DNA of 9,732 nt from assembly GCA_003133485.1 (NCBI GenBank), contig PKXR01000124.1, positions 545 through 10,276 on the forward strand. Reading direction: 5' to 3'. Made by a program: the position numbers and the translations under genes. Within the stretch, counting starts at the first letter, position 1. The number at the start of each line of letters is the position of its first letter. Below are positions 5,935 to 9,732 of the stretch, in pieces. This DNA is from Candidatus Dormiibacterota bacterium (GTDB lineage Bacteria; Chloroflexota; Dormibacteria; UBA8260; Bog-877). Below the pieces are notes generated by a model. The model worked only from the letters and a program-made list of their open reading frames with translations, had not been told where the DNA came from and searched no databases.

Positions 5935-6738
5935 TCAGGGGGGCGGCTGGATCGGCCGACGGGCCTTGATCAGGGCGTACCAATAGCGGTGGTAGAGACG
6001 GCCCTCGCGCCACTGCGCCAGCAACTGACCGCGTACCGCCTGGGGAGCGGTCTCGTAGTAGTCGAGAAGCTTCCGCTTGCGCTTATCCGGGAGCTTGACG
6101 ATGTCGAACCACTGCAGGATGTCCTTCTCCTGCTCGATGCGCTCGGCATGTTCCACGGTGTACCCCAGCGATTGCAGGAGAGCACGCCACTCCTCTAATG
6201 CCCGGCTGCGGAAGTGAGACGGGTCCCGGCCGACCTCGACCACCTCCAGCCAATCTCGGACCACCGGTGGCGGGGAGCAGTCGCTGACGGCGAAGACGCC
6301 TCCCGGGCGGAGCACCCGATAGGACTCGGTGAGAGCAGTTATCAGTTGCTTGAAGTGGTGGGGCGCGGAGCGAACCAGAACCCGGTCGAAGCTCGCGGCC
6401 GGGAACGGGAGCTGCTCGGCGTCGCCGAGCAGGAAAGTCACGTTGCGGATCTCCCGCTCGGCGGCGAGCTGCCTGGCCTGCTCCAGCATCTGGGGGGTGA
6501 TGTCGAGGCCCACGACCTCCGCCACCTGCGGGGCCGCCGCCAGCGCGACGTTGCCCGTGCCGGTAGCTACGTCCAGAACCCGGTGGTTGGGGCGCAACTC
6601 CGCCAAGGCGAGGAGCCGGGCCAACGAGACGGGGTCGGCGTGGGTCGGACTCTGGCGATAGGCCTCAGCTACCTGGGAAAACTGCCGCTGGCTGTCGGTG
6701 ACTTCGGGACCGTCCGATTGGCCTGGGCCAATGGTCAC
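5935..6738 (-). CDS. Class I SAM-dependent methyltransferase (UbiE/Methyltransf_11 type)
   Basis: This is a 267-residue Rossmann-fold methyltransferase acting in the cytoplasm on an unknown small molecule. Motif I is VLDVATGTGNVA (54-65), and the acidic residue after strand 2 is D79 in VVGLDIT. GDAEQLPF (105-112) gives the adenine-contacting aspartate, SFDRVLV (116-122) is motif IV, and LRPGGVFAVSD (143-153) is the strand before the substrate cap. This order is typical of UbiE/COQ5-like and related C-methyltransferases. The C-terminal region (about 175-267) is basic and tyrosine-rich (YHRYWYALIKARR), unlike UbiE, so a ubiquinone/menaquinone role is not claimed. The start is the GTG at 6738, which forms a GTGA overlap with the stop of the upstream 531-residue gene, so the two are translationally coupled. 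No substrate is suggested by the neighbours. Confidence 0.9.
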   Translation of the reverse strand: MTIGPGQSDGPEVTDSQRQFSQVAEAYRQSPTHADPVSLARLLALAELRPNHRVLDVATGTGNVALAAAPQVAEVVGLDITPQMLEQARQLAAEREIRNVTFLLGDAEQLPFPAASFDRVLVRSAPHHFKQLITALTESYRVLRPGGVFAVSDCSPPPVVRDWLEVVEVGRDPSHFRSRALEEWRALLQSLGYTVEHAERIEQEKDILQWFDIVKLPDKRKRKLLDYYETAPQAVRGQLLAQWREGRLYHRYWYALIKARRPIQPPP

Positions 6739-8330
6739 AAGGGATGGCCGGACAGCAAGGTGTCCAGCGGGGTCGGCTCCAGTTCCGGTGGCCCGCCGAA
6801 ACGCACGTCGATCTCGGCCTCCAGGTCCTTGACCAGATCACGCAGCTGCCCCAGGTCGGCCGTGGGGGCACTGCCGTTGGCGTAGGCGCCGACTAGCTTG
6901 CCGTCCTCGAACAGGGCGACCCCGATGCCGTCTTGGGCATGCACGATCAAACCGCCGCTGGAGGAGTACTTACTGAGGTAGCTGCGGAGCCCCTCCAGGT
7001 TCACAAACATCGCCCCCAGCCCCGCGAAGCGAACCGGAGCGTGCAACAGAAGCCCGAGCCCCCTCGCGATCTGGCGCGGGTAGCTGATCACGTTGATTGT
7101 GTCCTGGCTGTTAGGGAAGTTGGGGAAGGAGATCCGGTTGGTGGTGGTGACATTGCCCTCGCGATCGGTGGCGACGGCGACCACATAGCCGTCAACCAGG
7201 ACGACGTAGCTGTTGCTCGCGTCGACCCCGATCACTTGCAGTACACCGGTGTGCCCCTCTCCGGCCAGGTGTCGCAGCAGCCGGGAGGGATCGGTGAAGC
7301 CGGCCCTCAGGTTGCGGAATACCACCTCGCCCTCGGGAAGGGGGAAGGTCCGGGTCTCGAGGCTGGCCGGCTCGGACGCTATCGACTCCATCGAAATGGC
7401 CGGGGCAGGCTGGTAGAGAGCTGACTCCTCCACAACTGCGGCGGGGCTGGACCACGGCTCCTCGGAGACGGTAAGGACCTCGGTGAAGCTGTCAAGTCCC
7501 TCGGGGCCGGTCCCCAGCGCGCCGTCCTCCTGAGGCGTCTCAGGTTCGATCTCGTCGATCTCGTCAACCTCGTCCAGTTCGGCTACCGGCTCGGTGATGC
7601 TCTCTACCGCCGCCAAGCCGTCACCCGCCGGAGCATCTGCTTGAATCACCCACGGAGCGGACTCCTCGGCAGCACCGGATTGGAGCCAGGCGAGGTTCTC
7701 GGGCTGGTCCTCCTTGGGGTCCACCACCGCCGGGGTGAAGGTCGCCGGCTCGTCGAAGGTAGAGGCTGAACCCCACGGTTCCGGCTCTTCGAGGTCCCGG
7801 CGAACTGACCCAGGCGCCGTGTCCTCGGGTGTGTCGAAGGGACTCTTGCTCCAATTTGGCAAGGAGTCGTCGGCTGGAGCTTCGGCCGCGGTGTCGGCGC
7901 TGGCGTCTTCCTGGTCCGTGCCCTCGACGGTCGAGTCGAGCGGCCTCCACGCGCCTACGGCATCTTCGGTCGTCGCCTCTTCGCCGGAGTCACTGCTTTG
8001 ATCACCAGCCACCAGTGCAGAGGGAATTGGGGGAAGCTCGTCCAGATCGGAGCCCGATCCATCGAGGGCCTCGACGGAGTCGTCGTCCTCCTCGTCCTCG
8101 CCCTTGCTGTTCTTTTTCCGCCCGAAGGCCAGATGAATCATCGGAACCGCCCGTGGGAGCTCCCTGGGTGGCTGCGGCAACCGTCCGACCGGGATCGGCA
8201 CCAAGGCTGGCTGGAGGTTCTGGCGACCAGCACCGGCCAACGATTGCAGAGCCTCCCTCAGCCTTTCCAGTTCGGAGCGCAGCGTGGTAAGCGGCGAAGG
8301 TGAGCTGGACCGACGCTGAGGAGACTTCAT
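6735..8330 (-). CDS. Large acidic, partly disordered protein with C-terminal DUF4388/PATAN-like modules
   Basis: I recognise no named gene. The 531-residue protein starts with a short coiled-coil-like helix (TLRSELERLREALQSLAG, 16-33), followed by a proline-rich stretch and a basic patch (RKKNSKG, 71-77). Residues about 78-330 are very rich in Asp, Glu, Ser, Pro and Ala and almost certainly disordered. Isolated tryptophans recur there in acidic surroundings (W129, W160, W186, W215, W227, W293). Residues about 336-531 are folded: HTGVLQVIG...YVVLVDGYVVAVATD and SGGLIVHAQDGIGVALFEDGKLVGAYANG look like two DUF4388 (PATAN)-type beta-hairpin units, found in bacterial signalling and gliding-type proteins. 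The ATG at 8330 has GGAG 8 bases upstream. The 153-bp gap upstream could hold its promoter (a TACACT box at 8420-8415, but no clear -35). The stop overlaps the methyltransferase start. The role is perhaps a scaffold or sensor. Confidence 0.85.
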   Translation of the reverse strand: MKSPQRRSSSPSPLTTLRSELERLREALQSLAGAGRQNLQPALVPIPVGRLPQPPRELPRAVPMIHLAFGRKKNSKGEDEEDDDSVEALDGSGSDLDELPPIPSALVAGDQSSDSGEEATTEDAVGAWRPLDSTVEGTDQEDASADTAAEAPADDSLPNWSKSPFDTPEDTAPGSVRRDLEEPEPWGSASTFDEPATFTPAVVDPKEDQPENLAWLQSGAAEESAPWVIQADAPAGDGLAAVESITEPVAELDEVDEIDEIEPETPQEDGALGTGPEGLDSFTEVLTVSEEPWSSPAAVVEESALYQPAPAISMESIASEPASLETRTFPLPEGEVVFRNLRAGFTDPSRLLRHLAGEGHTGVLQVIGVDASNSYVVLVDGYVVAVATDREGNVTTTNRISFPNFPNSQDTINVISYPRQIARGLGLLLHAPVRFAGLGAMFVNLEGLRSYLSKYSSSGGLIVHAQDGIGVALFEDGKLVGAYANGSAPTADLGQLRDLVKDLEAEIDVRFGGPPELEPTPLDTLLSGHPL

Positions 8331-8483
8331 GGCACGTGCTCCACTGCTGCGTCTAGGCGGACGGGCGAACAGTTTGCGCTAACGAGAGTCCGCGCTTGAC
8401 TTTTCACTTGCGTGAGTGTACCCGCGCCGGACAGCGCTTGCTATCTATCGGTGGCGATCCAGTCCTCGGTCGACCGCGCTGAA
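8331..8483. other. Intergenic gap between metalloprotease and the 531-aa gene
   Basis: This is the longest gene-free stretch of the window (153 bp). It holds a 10-bp perfect palindrome without loop (CGGTCGACCG, 8467-8476) right after the metalloprotease stop, two copies of GCGCTTG 42 bp apart (8392-8398 and 8434-8440), and a TACACT box (8420-8415) that could be the -10 of the downstream operon. None of these is strong enough to name a terminator or promoter with confidence. Confidence 0.4.
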
Positions 8484-9650
8484 TTAGGCAGTGGCCGCTT
8501 GGGGGTGCCCGGGAGCCGCCTCCGGACTCGGGGCGCTGAAACCGGTGCGGCGCAGCCACTGCTCGGGGTGCCTGACTTCCGACCACCCAGGCAAGCTGTC
8601 CGGTCCTGACCAGATGCGGTCGAGACCTTCCTGACCGGCCGACTCGTGAACCTTCCGCAGGAAGCGCTCGCCCTGTTGGTACTGCTGGAGCTTGAAGGCG
8701 ACCCCCGAGATCCAGAGCAGGAGCCGCTCGGCCGCCTGCGGTGGATCGTGGCGCCGGCGGAACGCATCGTCAAGGGTGTCAAAGTCGGGGAAATGGCGGC
8801 GGCCGGCTTCGCGCATCACGTAGTTGCCATGTCCCTCGAGGACGGTCATGACCGCCTGTACCCGACCGACCAGCAGCAGCTGGGGCCGGAGGCTGCGCGC
8901 CGCTTGCATCATCTCCTCCAAGCCGCGGCCCTTGCCAGTGCCCGGCGCTCGGCTCAATTCGCCGACCATCGTCCCCAGGTACTCGCGGAGCCAAGGGTGG
9001 AGCTCGAATTGCCAGGCATGGGTCAGTTCATGGAGCATCAGCCAGCGCCGGAGGGAATTTAGGGGCAGCTCCGAGGCCTCGGAGAAGCGGCGGACGTTCG
9101 GCTCCACGATCATCAGGGCCGGCGTGGGCAGCGGCTCCGCACTCTCCTCGGACCCTCCGGTGCTGGACGGCACGGTGAGCACCGGGTCGTACTGGCCAAG
9201 CGCCCGCCGAGCCATGAAGCCGAGCAGCGTTCCCACGTATAGGCTGCTGGGGACACGCATCAGGGGACTTGGGCGCCATGGCCCCCACCCGGCCTGACGC
9301 TCCTCGATCGGGCGCATCAAGCGCCGCATCATAGCGAGGTTCTGATCGATGAACCCGTGCCGCCCGACCACCCTCACTCGGCCGAAGGTTGCCTCTTGCT
9401 GGCTCGTGTTACAGGCCTCGGCCAGCATGGGGACCAGCTCCGCAACCAGCGGGTCGTAGTCCCGCCCAGCCTGCTCCACGTCGGCCATCCCATCGCCCCC
9501 ACAGCGGGAGTAGGCGGTCCGGCGCACCAGTTCCCAGTCAAGGACCGGCGACTCCGGGTCTGCGAGAGACTTGGAGAGCCGCCGCTCCGCCGCGATAGCC
9601 ACCCCGGCCGCGACCGCCGACCAGGCCAGCACTGACTTTAGGTCGGGCAC
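8484..9650 (-). CDS. Zinc-dependent metalloprotease of the DUF2342 / F420-biosynthesis-associated family
   Basis: From a GTG at 9650 this is a 388-residue putative zincin. The active-site motif is HELTH (207-211, ligands H207 and H211, catalytic E208), followed by AWQFELHPWLREYL, the family's HExxHxxxFxxxPW signature. The conserved LEGHGNYVM (271-279) probably supplies the third zinc ligand. The C-terminal pattern KLQQYQQGERFLRKV (320-334) and IWSGPDSLPGWSEV then HPEQWLRR (346-368) also match the family. A short hydrophobic stretch at 8-21 could be a weak membrane anchor or just a helix. An ATG at 9713 would add 21 residues but has no Shine-Dalgarno site and lies inside the tail of the upstream gene, so I prefer the GTG. 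The family name comes from co-occurrence with F420 genes; no F420 gene is visible here. A 153-bp gap separates it from the next gene downstream. Confidence 0.88.
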   Translation of the reverse strand: MPDLKSVLAWSAVAAGVAIAAERRLSKSLADPESPVLDWELVRRTAYSRCGGDGMADVEQAGRDYDPLVAELVPMLAEACNTSQQEATFGRVRVVGRHGFIDQNLAMMRRLMRPIEERQAGWGPWRPSPLMRVPSSLYVGTLLGFMARRALGQYDPVLTVPSSTGGSEESAEPLPTPALMIVEPNVRRFSEASELPLNSLRRWLMLHELTHAWQFELHPWLREYLGTMVGELSRAPGTGKGRGLEEMMQAARSLRPQLLLVGRVQAVMTVLEGHGNYVMREAGRRHFPDFDTLDDAFRRRHDPPQAAERLLLWISGVAFKLQQYQQGERFLRKVHESAGQEGLDRIWSGPDSLPGWSEVRHPEQWLRRTGFSAPSPEAAPGHPQAATA

Positions 9651-9675
9651 TACCCGATCATACGTCTGGATCGGC

Positions 9676-9732
9676 TCAGCTCTTGCGGTGGAACACCAGC
9701 TCCCGCCCGACATGCTCGAATCCCAGCGTGTG
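9676..9732 (-). CDS. C-terminal tail of an upstream gene (cut by window edge), perhaps a GNAT acetyltransferase
   Basis: The minus strand is open from the window edge to a TGA at 9678-9676, giving 18 residues ending in LGFEHVGRELVFHRKS. The LGF-x-x-VGRE...F-R pattern is like the last strand pair of GNAT-type N-acetyltransferases, but the fragment is too short to be sure. If real, the gene ends 25 bases before the metalloprotease GTG, suggesting cotranscription. Confidence 0.45.
   Translation of the reverse strand, partial: HTLGFEHVGRELVFHRKS

Noticed and set aside
8396..8424. Plus-strand promoter-like TTGACT with a weak TACCCG at 17-base spacing
   Set aside because: No credible plus-strand gene follows and the -10 match is poor.
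9651..9713. ATG at 9713 as the metalloprotease start
   Set aside because: It would lie within the apparent tail of the upstream gene, has no Shine-Dalgarno site, and the added residues do not resemble the family.
1..9732. Search for CRISPR repeats, tRNAs, insertion-sequence ends, defence or phage genes
   Set aside because: No spaced direct-repeat array, cloverleaf, transposase or defence-type motif was seen on either strand.

Overview
The window reads as GC-rich bacterial DNA, most likely from an actinobacterium or a GC-rich neighbour such as Acidimicrobiia or Chloroflexota-like lineages. The reasons are very high third-position GC, frequent GTG/TTG starts, 4-base GTGA stop/start overlaps and a zinc metalloprotease of the DUF2342 type. 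This assignment is an inference. I see no tRNA, rRNA, CRISPR array or insertion sequence, and no gene-free stretch exceeds 300 bases.

Left block (1 to about 2375, all minus strand, roughly 70% GC): the N-terminal half of a DEAD-box RNA helicase running off the left edge, a complete NAD-dependent nucleotide-sugar epimerase, and the C-terminal two thirds of a sugar-nucleotide pyrophosphorylase with left-handed beta-helix repeats.

The pyrophosphorylase has no start of its own. Its reading frame is joined, in frame, to the first ~125 residues of an MMPL/RND-type transporter. The transporter's upstream region contains a consensus-like promoter, an 18-bp palindromic operator and a divergent TetR-family repressor gene, the usual arrangement of a TetR-controlled MMPL exporter. 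GC content also drops at the join, to about 62% in the next 360 bases. The join is either a real deletion/transfer event that put sugar-nucleotide genes under a TetR promoter, or a chimeric assembly of two genomes. The sequence alone cannot decide.

Right block (about 2375 to 9732): the TetR gene (+) converges, with an 11-bp overlap, on a compact minus-strand gene set. In transcription order this is a tail of an upstream gene, a DUF2342 zinc metalloprotease, a 153-bp gap, then five tightly packed genes: a 531-aa protein with a long acidic disordered middle and a DUF4388-like C-terminus, a SAM methyltransferase, a 124-aa four-cysteine protein with 17-residue repeats, a CitE/malyl-CoA-lyase-like enzyme, and a PLP-dependent cystathionine-gamma-synthase-type enzyme. 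Two junctions are 4-base stop/start overlaps and the others are 26 and 7 bases, so the five are probably one operon. A joint pathway is not evident from the products.
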